This document shows, piece after piece, positions 1 to 5,518 of a stretch of DNA of 5,518 bases. Numbering within the stretch: the stretch's first letter is position 1; every line of letters starts with the position of its first letter. This stretch comes from Cellvibrionaceae bacterium. Its GTDB lineage: Bacteria; Pseudomonadota; Gammaproteobacteria; Pseudomonadales; Cellvibrionaceae. The stretch lies in contig JALUYN010000672.1 of the NCBI GenBank assembly GCA_027012915.1, positions 1 to 5,518 of the forward strand, given 5' to 3'. The notes under the pieces were generated by a model. That model saw only the letters and a program-made list of their open reading frames with translations, was not told the origin of the DNA and did not search any database. A program made the translations under genes and the position numbers.

Positions 1-893
<893 letters not shown>

Positions 894-932
894 TCGCCTG
901 CGCGTCGAGAAATTATCGTTTGGAATGACAGC

Positions 933-1562
933 ATGTCGAGCAATTTGACCATCGCCCTTACCAAGGGCCGGATTCTCAAAGAAACCCTACCGTTGTTGGC
1001 GGCGGCCGGAATTGAACCCCTTGAGGATATTAGTACCAGTCGCAAGCTGATTTTTCCGACCAATCACGACAATGTTCGCTTGGTTGTACTGCGCGGTGTC
1101 GATGTTACCACCTACGTTAAGTTTGGTTCCGCGGATATGGGAATCTCTGGCAAAGACACTTTGATGGAGAGTGGTAGTGATGGTATCTACGAGCCAGTAG
1201 ATCTCAATATTGCTCGGTGTCGTTTAATGACGGCAGGCATCAAGGGGCAGTCGCCCCGTCAAGGACGCATCAGAGTCGCGACCAAATACGTCAATGTGGC
1301 GAAACGCTACTACGCGGCTCAAGGTAGGCAGGCGGACATCATCAAGCTGTATGGTGGTATGGAGCTGGCGCCGTTGATGGATCTGTGTGACGAGATTGTC
1401 GACATTGTGGACACCGGGAATACTCTGAAGGCCAATGGTCTGGAGCCTTGGGACCATATTGCGGACATCAGTTCGCGGCTGATAGTTAACAAGGCATCCA
1501 TGAAAACCAAGCATCAACAAATTCAGACGATTGTCGATGCCATCCATGAAGCGGTTGCGTAG
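933..1562 (+). CDS. hisG: ATP phosphoribosyltransferase catalytic subunit, short form (HisG_S)
   Basis: HisG condenses ATP with PRPP to give phosphoribosyl-ATP, the first and normally feedback-controlled step of histidine synthesis. The product is 209 residues. Recognisable parts are [11 protein letters not shown] near residues 5-15, the block [14 protein letters not shown] at about 114-127, and the PRPP-binding segment [17 protein letters not shown] at 154-170. The sequence ends soon after [12 protein letters not shown], so the C-terminal ACT-like regulatory domain of the roughly 300-residue long form (as in E. coli) is absent. Members of this short class are known to work as a hetero-complex with HisZ, a HisRS-like regulatory subunit. 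No hisZ lies in this window, so it is inferred to be elsewhere. The ATG at 933 is preceded by GGAA (922-925) with a 7-base spacer, and the N-terminus lines up with Pseudomonas HisG. The stop TAG lies inside the Shine-Dalgarno region of hisD, so translation is probably coupled. Confidence 0.97.
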   Translation: MSSNLTIALTKGRILKETLPLLAAAGIEPLEDISTSRKLIFPTNHDNVRLVVLRGVDVTTYVKFGSADMGISGKDTLMESGSDGIYEPVDLNIARCRLMTAGIKGQSPRQGRIRVATKYVNVAKRYYAAQGRQADIIKLYGGMELAPLMDLCDEIVDIVDTGNTLKANGLEPWDHIADISSRLIVNKASMKTKHQQIQTIVDAIHEAVA

Positions 1563-1566
1563 GGGG
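1561..1566 (+). promoter_or_regulatory. Ribosome binding site of hisD overlapping the hisG stop
   Basis: AGGGGG lies 4 bases before the hisD ATG at 1571 and shares its first two bases with the hisG stop codon (TAG, 1560-1562). This supports the 1571 start over the in-frame ATG at 1589. It also suggests that ribosomes finishing hisG can re-initiate on hisD. Confidence 0.75.
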
Positions 1567-1570
1567 CGTT

Positions 1571-2881
1571 ATGACTGAAGTATTGTCAATGCGACGTTTG
1601 GATGCGGCCAGTATTGATTTTGAGCAGCAGTTGCAATCGCTGTTGGCTTGGGAGTCGGTATCCGATGAGGGGGTTGCCAGTGTCGTTGCAGAAGTCCTGC
1701 AGCGGGTAAAAAGTGAAAAAGACGCTGCGTTGCTGGAGTATACGGCGAAGTTTGACCGTCTAACGGTGGCGTCGGTTGCCGAGTTGGTGGTCCCTCAAGA
1801 GCGTCTGCAGCAGGCACTGGATTCAATTCCTGAAGAGCAGCGCTCGGCGTTGCAGGTGGCGGCTGAGCGAGTGCGCAGTTATCACGAGCATCAAAAGCAG
1901 GATTCATGGCAGTACCAGGAGGCTGACGGTACGGTGCTGGGGCAGCAGGTCACGGCCATGGAGCGCGTTGGGCTATACGTGCCTGGTGGCAAAGCCTCCT
2001 ATCCTTCATCCGTATTGATGAACGCAATACCGGCCAAGGTGGCTGGTGTTGATGAAGTGGTGATGGTGGTGCCGGCCCCGGATGGTGAACTGAGTGATAT
2101 GGTGTTGGCCGCCGCGGCAATTGCTGAGGTGGACACCGTAATTACCATCGGTGGTGCTCAAGCGGTTGCGGCCTTGGCCTATGGCACCGAGACAGTTCCC
2201 AAGGTGGATAAGATTGTTGGTCCGGGCAATATTTTTGTGGCTACGGCCAAGCGCTCGGTGTTTGGCACTGTGGCCATCGATATGATCGCCGGCCCGTCTG
2301 AAATTCTGGTGGTCTGCGACGGCAAAACCGATCCGGATTGGATTGCCATGGATCTGTTCTCGCAGGCTGAGCACGATGAGCAGGCGCAGTCTATTCTGGT
2401 CTCCGATGATCCAGAGTTTCTCGATCGTGTAGAAGAGAGTATCAATGCATTGTTGCCAACTCTGTCGCGAGAGGTGATCGCGCGTCAATCGTTATCCGAC
2501 AGAGGCGCTTTTATTCTCGTAAGTGATCTGGAGGTGGCGGCTCAGGTGGTCAATCGCATTGCTCCTGAGCATTTGGAGTTGTCCGTGGAGAATCCGGAGG
2601 CGATGCTCAAGAACGTGCGCCATGCCGGTGCCATCTTTATGGGACGCTATACCGCCGAGGCTCTGGGTGACTACTGTGCGGGCCCCAATCACGTGTTGCC
2701 CACTTCTGGTACGGCTCGTTTCTCTTCGCCTTTGGGGGTTTACGACTTCCAAAAGCGCAGTTCCATTATTTCCTTTTCAGAACAGGGGGCTTCCGATATG
2801 GGTAAGGTTGCTTCGGTTCTGGCTCGCGGGGAATCTCTCGAGGCCCATGCGCGTTCGGCTGAATACCGTATTAAGGGCTGA
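1571..2881 (+). CDS. hisD: Histidinol dehydrogenase
   Basis: HisD is a cytoplasmic, zinc-dependent, usually homodimeric enzyme. It catalyses the last two steps of histidine synthesis, L-histidinol to L-histidinal to L-histidine, with two NAD+. The product is 436 residues, the usual full length. The expected zinc ligands are present: Gln265 and His268 in SQAEHDE, Asp367 in [10 protein letters not shown], and His426 in EAHARSAEY. The catalytic pair Glu333-His334 is in APEHLEL. The NAD-binding side shows [14 protein letters not shown] (134-147), [15 protein letters not shown] (192-206) and [14 protein letters not shown] (214-227). These residue positions are offset by 6-7 from the E. coli numbering, consistent with a slightly longer N-terminus. 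The ATG at 1571 has a strong AGGGGG ribosome site, and hisG ends 8 bases upstream. In Pseudomonas, hisC usually follows in the same direction. Here the next gene is on the opposite strand, so hisD ends the operon. The very close match to remembered Pseudomonas HisD makes this assignment secure. Confidence 0.99.
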   Translation: MTEVLSMRRLDAASIDFEQQLQSLLAWESVSDEGVASVVAEVLQRVKSEKDAALLEYTAKFDRLTVASVAELVVPQERLQQALDSIPEEQRSALQVAAERVRSYHEHQKQDSWQYQEADGTVLGQQVTAMERVGLYVPGGKASYPSSVLMNAIPAKVAGVDEVVMVVPAPDGELSDMVLAAAAIAEVDTVITIGGAQAVAALAYGTETVPKVDKIVGPGNIFVATAKRSVFGTVAIDMIAGPSEILVVCDGKTDPDWIAMDLFSQAEHDEQAQSILVSDDPEFLDRVEESINALLPTLSREVIARQSLSDRGAFILVSDLEVAAQVVNRIAPEHLELSVENPEAMLKNVRHAGAIFMGRYTAEALGDYCAGPNHVLPTSGTARFSSPLGVYDFQKRSSIISFSEQGASDMGKVASVLARGESLEAHARSAEYRIKG

Positions 2882-2900
2882 GTCCGTTGGGCTCGCTTAA
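2871..2900. terminator. Hairpin spanning the convergent hisD and degS stop codons, possible bidirectional terminator
   Basis: GAGTCC (2880-2885) pairs with GGGCTC (2889-2894) around a GTT loop, giving six pairs with one G-T wobble. Farther out, TTAAG (2871-2875) pairs with CTTAA (2896-2900), separated from the inner stem by a small asymmetric internal loop. The structure contains both stop codons, TGA of hisD and the complement of TAA of degS. Neither side carries a run of Ts, so it does not meet the usual intrinsic-terminator pattern. It could end transcription of both convergent units, protect 3' ends, or be chance. The stem is read directly from the sequence. The function is inference. Confidence 0.35.
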
Positions 2901-4069
2901 GGGGTGCGACCTTCTGTAGAGGGTTTTACCCCAAGCGTGGCTGTCACCGTGTAAGGGGTGCCCTTGCGTATAAAGTTGACTTGAACTTTGTCGCCGGGGC
3001 GGCCGCGGGCGATCTTGTTCATGCTTAGTAGGCCGTTCTTAACTACCAAATCGTTGAGCTTGGTGATGATGTCGCCGGGGCGTAGCCCTGCCTGATGGGC
3101 GGGCCCATTGTTGTATATGGCAGTAATGATTACGCCGTCTGTGGACTCCAGTTCAAAGGATTGTGCCAGCTCAGCGGTGATTTGCTGCGCCTCGACGCCC
3201 AGCCAGCCACGTACTACTTTGCCGTATTGAATAAGGTCGTGCATGGCAGTAACGACTGTGTCCGCCGGTATGGCGAAACCAATACCGACGGAGTATCCCG
3301 TTTTGTCGAGTATGGCGGTATTAATGCCCAGCAGATTGCCATAGGCGTCGACCAAGGCGCCGCCAGAGTTACCGGGATTGATTGCAGCATCTGTCTGCAA
3401 GTAGTTTTCATAGGTGTTGATGCCGAGGCCATAGCGTCCGGTGGCGCTAATAATCCCCTGGGTGACCGTCTGACCGACTCCGAATGGATTGCCGATGGCG
3501 AGTACCACATCTCCCACCCTGACGCTGTCTGGAGCACCTACGCGAATCGGGGTGAGGTTGTTCATCTCGACCTTGAGTACCGCGAGGTCGCTTTCGCTGT
3601 CGCTGCCTATCTTTTGAGCTCTGGCCTCACGTCCGTCGTAGGTTAGCACCAGGATTTCTTCGGCGCCGTCGATGACGTGGTTGTTGGTGACAATATAGCC
3701 GTCGCGGCTGAGTATTACTCCGGTGCCCAGGGCCGATTGCATGCGCTCCTGTTGCGGCAGGTCAGAATTGTTGAAAAAGTGTCGGAACAGGGGGTCGTTA
3801 AGCAGTGGGTGCTGGCGTTGCTCGCTGCGCTTGCGAGTATAGATGTTGACCACCGCCGGGGCTGCAATATTGACGGCGTCGGAGTAGGACACCGGGCCGC
3901 TCCAGTTGCCGTTGCTTGGGGCCAGATTTGAAAATTGAATGTCGGTGGCGTTGTGGGAGTCGGCGTTCGGACTTTTTTGCAGCCAAAGCACGGCACACAG
4001 GCCCAGCAGAAGGCCGGTTATCACAGGCCAGCTGACAAAGTGCGCCAGTTTTTGGGAGGTTGTGGGCAA
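2897..4069 (-). CDS. degS: Membrane-anchored periplasmic serine protease, DegS/AlgW type (HtrA family, one PDZ domain)
   Basis: The family role is envelope stress sensing. C-terminal peptides of misfolded outer membrane proteins bind the PDZ domain, and the activated trypsin-like domain cuts the anti-sigma factor RseA/MucA to release sigma-E/AlgU. The product is 390 residues. A single hydrophobic N-terminal anchor lies at about 14-30. The protease domain has a full triad: His131 (TNNHV), Asp161 (SESDLAVLK) and Ser235 (NPGNSGGALV). One PDZ domain begins at RGWLGV (287-292) and runs to about 380. One PDZ plus a membrane anchor favours DegS/AlgW over DegP or DegQ, which have two PDZ domains and a cleaved signal. 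The length is near Pseudomonas AlgW (about 389) and longer than E. coli DegS (355). The start is TTG at 4069-4067. No ATG or GTG occurs upstream before the in-frame TGA at 4102-4100, and the resulting MPTTSQKLAHFVSWPV aligns with the AlgW N-terminus. The ribosome site is weak (GAGAA about 9 bases upstream), so coupling to zapG, 11 bases away, is likely. Confidence 0.95.
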   Translation of the reverse strand: MPTTSQKLAHFVSWPVITGLLLGLCAVLWLQKSPNADSHNATDIQFSNLAPSNGNWSGPVSYSDAVNIAAPAVVNIYTRKRSEQRQHPLLNDPLFRHFFNNSDLPQQERMQSALGTGVILSRDGYIVTNNHVIDGAEEILVLTYDGREARAQKIGSDSESDLAVLKVEMNNLTPIRVGAPDSVRVGDVVLAIGNPFGVGQTVTQGIISATGRYGLGINTYENYLQTDAAINPGNSGGALVDAYGNLLGINTAILDKTGYSVGIGFAIPADTVVTAMHDLIQYGKVVRGWLGVEAQQITAELAQSFELESTDGVIITAIYNNGPAHQAGLRPGDIITKLNDLVVKNGLLSMNKIARGRPGDKVQVNFIRKGTPYTVTATLGVKPSTEGRTP

Positions 4070-4080
4070 GGCGGTTTTTC

Positions 4081-4563
4081 TCAGCTGACAACCTTGATTT
4101 CAGGGCTTTCTTCAGTGCTGGATTCCATGCCGAAATCTTCGCTGAGTTGACCTTTTTCGCCTGGGGCTTTGGGGGCCCAGTCTCGCGGCGCTTCGGTTGC
4201 AGTTTCTTCTTTGTTGGCGCTTGACTTGGCCGTGCCGGCAGGAGGCAGTTTTCCGTCGCCAGCATCAATCAGTTGGCGGCTCAGATCGGGGTTGGAGAGT
4301 TTCAGTGCGCTATCGGCCAGGTGCTCGTAGACGTCTTTGTAGCTCTGTGTCAGTTGGTTGACCAGGCGGGAGGTTTCCTCGAAATGACTGGACACCTCCT
4401 GTTGGTAACTCAACAGTTTGTCCTCAGTTTGTTGCAGGCGCTTTTCCGTCTCGCGGTTCTGCTTTTCCTGTGGAGCCAGAGTCTTAAGCATAATTGCGGC
4501 AATCAGGGCGCCGGCTGCTGCGGCAACAATGCCAGTGATGATAAGTGCGCTGAGTGAAAACAC
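4081..4563 (-). CDS. zapG: Membrane-anchored coiled-coil protein ZapG/YhcB (DUF1043)
   Basis: YhcB/ZapG is an inner-membrane protein of gammaproteobacteria linked to division, cell shape and envelope growth. Its biochemical role is not settled. From the GTG at 4563-4561 the product is 160 residues. One hydrophobic segment lies at about 4-26 (SALIITGIVAAAAGALIAAI). A charged, Gln/Glu-rich coiled coil follows at about 31-57. The family signature block comes next (SSHFEETSRLVNQLTQSYKD at 58-77, then VYEHLADSA), then a low-complexity Ala/Lys/Glu linker and the conserved tail motif PRDWAPK at 126-132. Reading could extend to a TTG at 4608, but that adds 15 residues with no family resemblance. The GTG has GAGG at a 7-base spacing and puts the membrane segment right at the N-terminus, as in E. 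coli YhcB. It is the first gene of a zapG-degS unit. The final tail after the signature is acidic and Ser/Glu-rich. Family assignment rests on motifs and on the zapE neighbour. Confidence 0.93.
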   Translation of the reverse strand: MFSLSALIITGIVAAAAGALIAAIMLKTLAPQEKQNRETEKRLQQTEDKLLSYQQEVSSHFEETSRLVNQLTQSYKDVYEHLADSALKLSNPDLSRQLIDAGDGKLPPAGTAKSSANKEETATEAPRDWAPKAPGEKGQLSEDFGMESSTEESPEIKVVS

Positions 4564-4570
4564 GGAAAAT

Positions 4571-4574
4571 CCTC
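4571..4574 (-). promoter_or_regulatory. Ribosome binding site selecting the GTG start of zapG
   Basis: On the minus strand GAGG ends 7 bases before the GTG codon at 4563-4561. This is the best Shine-Dalgarno match near the 5' end of the gene. It decides for the GTG start over the upstream TTG at 4608, where I see no comparable site. Confidence 0.7.
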
Positions 4575-4589
4575 TACATCGTTTGGGGT

Positions 4590-4614
4590 GGCTAGACCAG
4601 CCAGTCAATGGCTG
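4590..4614 (-). other. Short alternative hairpins in the zapG leader
   Basis: CAGCC (4598-4602) can pair with GGCTG (4610-4614) across 7 bases. The same AGCC (4599-4602) can instead pair with GGCT (4590-4593) across 5 bases. The two structures exclude each other and lie 27-51 bases upstream of the zapG GTG, within the transcript if the promoter proposed at 4644-4672 is right. Each stem is only 4-5 pairs, so a regulatory role is speculative. Read on the plus strand, the longer hairpin is followed by CTTTTAT and looks like a weak terminator, but no plus-strand gene ends there. Confidence 0.3.
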
Positions 4615-4643
4615 CTTTTATAACATAGGTGCTCTTTCCAAGT

Positions 4644-4672
4644 CTTATATTATTGCAGTTGATTCATTGCAA
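4644..4672 (-). promoter_or_regulatory. Candidate sigma-70 promoter of zapG-degS
   Basis: On the minus strand TTGCAA (4672-4667, 4 of 6 matches to TTGACA) is followed after exactly 17 bases by TATAAG (4649-4644, 5 of 6 matches to TATAAT). This predicts a transcript start near 4637 and a leader of roughly 75 bases before the zapG GTG. ATTGCA occurs twice on the plus strand (4652-4657 and 4666-4671), the second copy overlapping the -35 element, which might reflect an operator or chance. I see no GAACTT-type sigma-E element. Confidence 0.5.
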
Positions 4673-4675
4673 AAT

Positions 4676-4702
4676 CGCAAGTGGACAAACGTCGCACTTG
4701 CG
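4676..4702. repeat. Inverted repeat with 8-bp perfect arms in the divergent zapG/zapE region
   Basis: CGCAAGTG (4676-4683) is matched perfectly by CACTTGCG (4695-4702). Inside it GAC (4684-4686) pairs with GTC (4691-4693) around an AAAC loop, leaving only G4694 unpaired, so the strand can fold into an 11-pair stem with one bulge. It lies just upstream of the proposed zapG -35 element and between the two divergent genes, a fitting place for an operator. Read on the minus strand the hairpin is followed by ATTTTGC, so a terminator stopping antisense reading from zapE is another possibility. The symmetry is direct observation. The role is unknown. Confidence 0.55.
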
Positions 4703-4726
4703 CCGAAGGGCGGGGCTGCTTAGAGT
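4698..4726 (+). promoter_or_regulatory. Weak candidate promoter of zapE
   Basis: TTGCGC (4698-4703) and TAGAGT (4721-4726) stand 17 bases apart, each with 4 of 6 matches to the sigma-70 consensus. They would give a leader of roughly 30 bases. The -35 element overlaps the right arm of the inverted repeat at 4676-4702. The match is poor, and other A/T-rich spots such as TATAAC (4619-4624) lack a partner -35, so this is only the best of weak options. Confidence 0.2.
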
Positions 4727-4750
4727 GTCCGCCGTTTTACACGCAGTATG

Positions 4751-4756
4751 AGAAGG
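4751..4756 (+). promoter_or_regulatory. Ribosome binding site selecting the zapE start
   Basis: AGAAGG lies 9 bases before the ATG at 4766. An earlier in-frame ATG at 4748 overlaps the edge of this site and has nothing good upstream of it. The downstream ATG, giving MSTPIERYQ, is therefore preferred. Confidence 0.65.
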
Positions 4757-4765
4757 TTTGTCGCT

Positions 4766-5518
4766 ATGTCTACGCCAATAGAGCGCTATCAGCGCGATTT
4801 GCAGCGTGAAGGGTTTAATCACGATCCTGCGCAAGAGCAGGCTGTGAAATTGTTGCAGGATCTCTACGATCGTCTCGTGAAGGCTTATGAGGCTGAAAGG
4901 GCGTCGAAAGGCTTTATAGGTAAGGTCAGGGCCTTGTTTTCGGATGAGGTGCGCCCGTTGGAAAAAGGATTGTATTTCTGGGGTGGTGTAGGGCGCGGCA
5001 AGACTTATCTTATGGATAATTTCTATGAGAGCTTGCCGTTCCAGCAGAAGATGCGCGCTCACTTTCACCGCTTTATGCGTCGTGTGCACAAAGAGTTACG
5101 CGAGCTGGATGGCGAGAAAAATCCCTTGCAGAAGGTTGCAGATCGGTTGGCTGATGAGGCTCGGGTAATCTGCTTTGACGAGTTTTTTGTTTCAGATATT
5201 ACCGATGCCATGATCCTGGCGACTTTGTTGCAAGAGTTGTTCAACCGCGGTGTGTCACTGGTGGCGACCTCCAATATCGTTCCTGATGGCCTGTATAAGG
5301 ACGGACTGCAGCGTGCGCGGTTCCTGCCTGCTATCGATATGCTCAACAAGCATACTCTGGTAGTAAATGTGGATGGTGGTGTCGATTATCGGTTGCGGGC
5401 GCTGGAGCAGGCGGAGCTCTATCACCACCCCTTGGATGAGGTGGCTGACGCGAGCCTGTTGAAGAGCTTTGAAAGTCTGGTGCCTGATAAGGAAGAGATC
5501 CGCGCGGGTGTCGAAGTG
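4766..5518 (+). CDS. zapE: Cell division ATPase ZapE (AFG1-like), 3'-truncated by the window edge
   Basis: ZapE is a cytoplasmic P-loop ATPase of the AFG1/LACE1 family. In E. coli it associates with the FtsZ ring and affects division under low-oxygen or filamenting conditions. The frame is open for 251 codons to the last base. The usual length is about 360-375, so about 110 C-terminal residues are missing. Visible features are the N-terminal MSTPIERYQRDL, Walker A GGVGRGKT (73-80, Lys79), the family block FHRFMRRVHKEL (100-111), Walker B VICFDEF (134-140, Asp138-Glu139) followed by FVSDITDAMIL, a sensor-like VATSN (166-170), and QRARFLPAI (182-190) with candidate arginine-finger residues Arg183 and Arg185. 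The start is ATG at 4766, supported by AGAAGG. An in-frame ATG at 4748 would add six residues. It is divergent from zapG, the arrangement I recall in other gammaproteobacteria, which supports both calls. No defect is visible in the part present. Confidence 0.96.
   Translation, partial: MSTPIERYQRDLQREGFNHDPAQEQAVKLLQDLYDRLVKAYEAERASKGFIGKVRALFSDEVRPLEKGLYFWGGVGRGKTYLMDNFYESLPFQQKMRAHFHRFMRRVHKELRELDGEKNPLQKVADRLADEARVICFDEFFVSDITDAMILATLLQELFNRGVSLVATSNIVPDGLYKDGLQRARFLPAIDMLNKHTLVVNVDGGVDYRLRALEQAELYHHPLDEVADASLLKSFESLVPDKEEIRAGVEV

Noticed and set aside
1569..1907. 112-codon minus-strand frame rich in Pro/Ala/Thr
   Set aside because: It is the shadow of the hisD 5' end. The low-complexity composition follows from reading GC-rich codons in reverse.
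2006..2488. 160-codon open frame on the minus strand with a histidine-rich stretch
   Set aside because: It is the antisense shadow of hisD. The poly-His run comes from GTG/GAT codons of the DEVVMVV segment, and hisD is conserved along its whole length.
3095..3646. 183-codon plus-strand open frame
   Set aside because: It lies wholly opposite degS, whose catalytic triad and PDZ domain are intact. Its translation shows no recognisable domain, and the open frame is explained by degS codon bias.
3798..4268. 156-codon minus-strand frame, Lys/Arg/Pro rich, across the zapG-degS junction
   Set aside because: It is an alternative frame of two well-supported genes with no ribosome site or family resemblance. 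It was considered as a possible frameshift link and dismissed because both real genes are complete.
4616..4624. TTTTATAAC as a plus-strand -10 element for zapE
   Set aside because: No -35-like hexamer lies 16-18 bases upstream, and the leader would be about 140 bases without other support.
4664..5089. 141-codon minus-strand frame across the intergenic region and the 5' part of zapE
   Set aside because: It is antisense to the conserved Walker A region of zapE, and its translation has no recognisable features.

Overview
The window is a stretch of ordinary chromosome from a gammaproteobacterium with moderate GC content. Protein sequence and gene order both point to the Pseudomonas/Cellvibrio-type lineages. 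HisG is the short form, HisD is very close to remembered Pseudomonas proteins, and the membrane serine protease aligns best with Pseudomonas AlgW. The genus cannot be named from sequence reading alone. I see no mobile element, CRISPR array, tRNA, rRNA or phage gene, and no gap over 300 bases without a gene.

Layout. Three plus-strand genes fill positions 1-2881. They are the 3' part of murA (UDP-GlcNAc enolpyruvyl transferase, peptidoglycan synthesis), then hisG (short-form ATP phosphoribosyltransferase) and hisD (histidinol dehydrogenase), the first and last enzymes of histidine synthesis. Spacings are 39 and 8 bases, so they are probably co-transcribed. hisD then meets a minus-strand gene end to end, with only 15 bases between the stop codons. 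A hairpin-forming sequence spans both stops.

The minus-strand pair reads zapG then degS, 11 bases apart. zapG (YhcB/DUF1043) encodes a membrane-anchored coiled-coil envelope and division protein. degS (AlgW-type) encodes a periplasmic membrane-anchored protease of the sigma-E/AlgU stress pathway. Both use non-ATG starts: GTG for zapG, chosen on its Shine-Dalgarno sequence, and TTG for degS, chosen on family alignment.

A divergent intergenic region of about 200 bases (4564-4765) separates zapG from a plus-strand gene that runs off the window. That gene is zapE, an AFG1-type ATPase linked to cell division. The region holds a plausible sigma-70 promoter for zapG-degS, a strong 8-bp-arm inverted repeat and short alternative hairpins in the zapG leader.

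How the genes fit together. The window links cell-wall precursor synthesis (MurA), envelope stress sensing (DegS) and division or envelope growth (ZapG, ZapE), with two histidine genes between them. The arrangement murA-hisG-hisD / degS-zapG / zapE is a recognised conserved gammaproteobacterial neighbourhood. The main local difference from the Pseudomonas order as I recall it is that no hisC follows hisD. I found no convincing undescribed system. The points most worth a second look are the inverted repeat in the divergent region, the hairpin over the hisD/degS stops and the unusual start codons.
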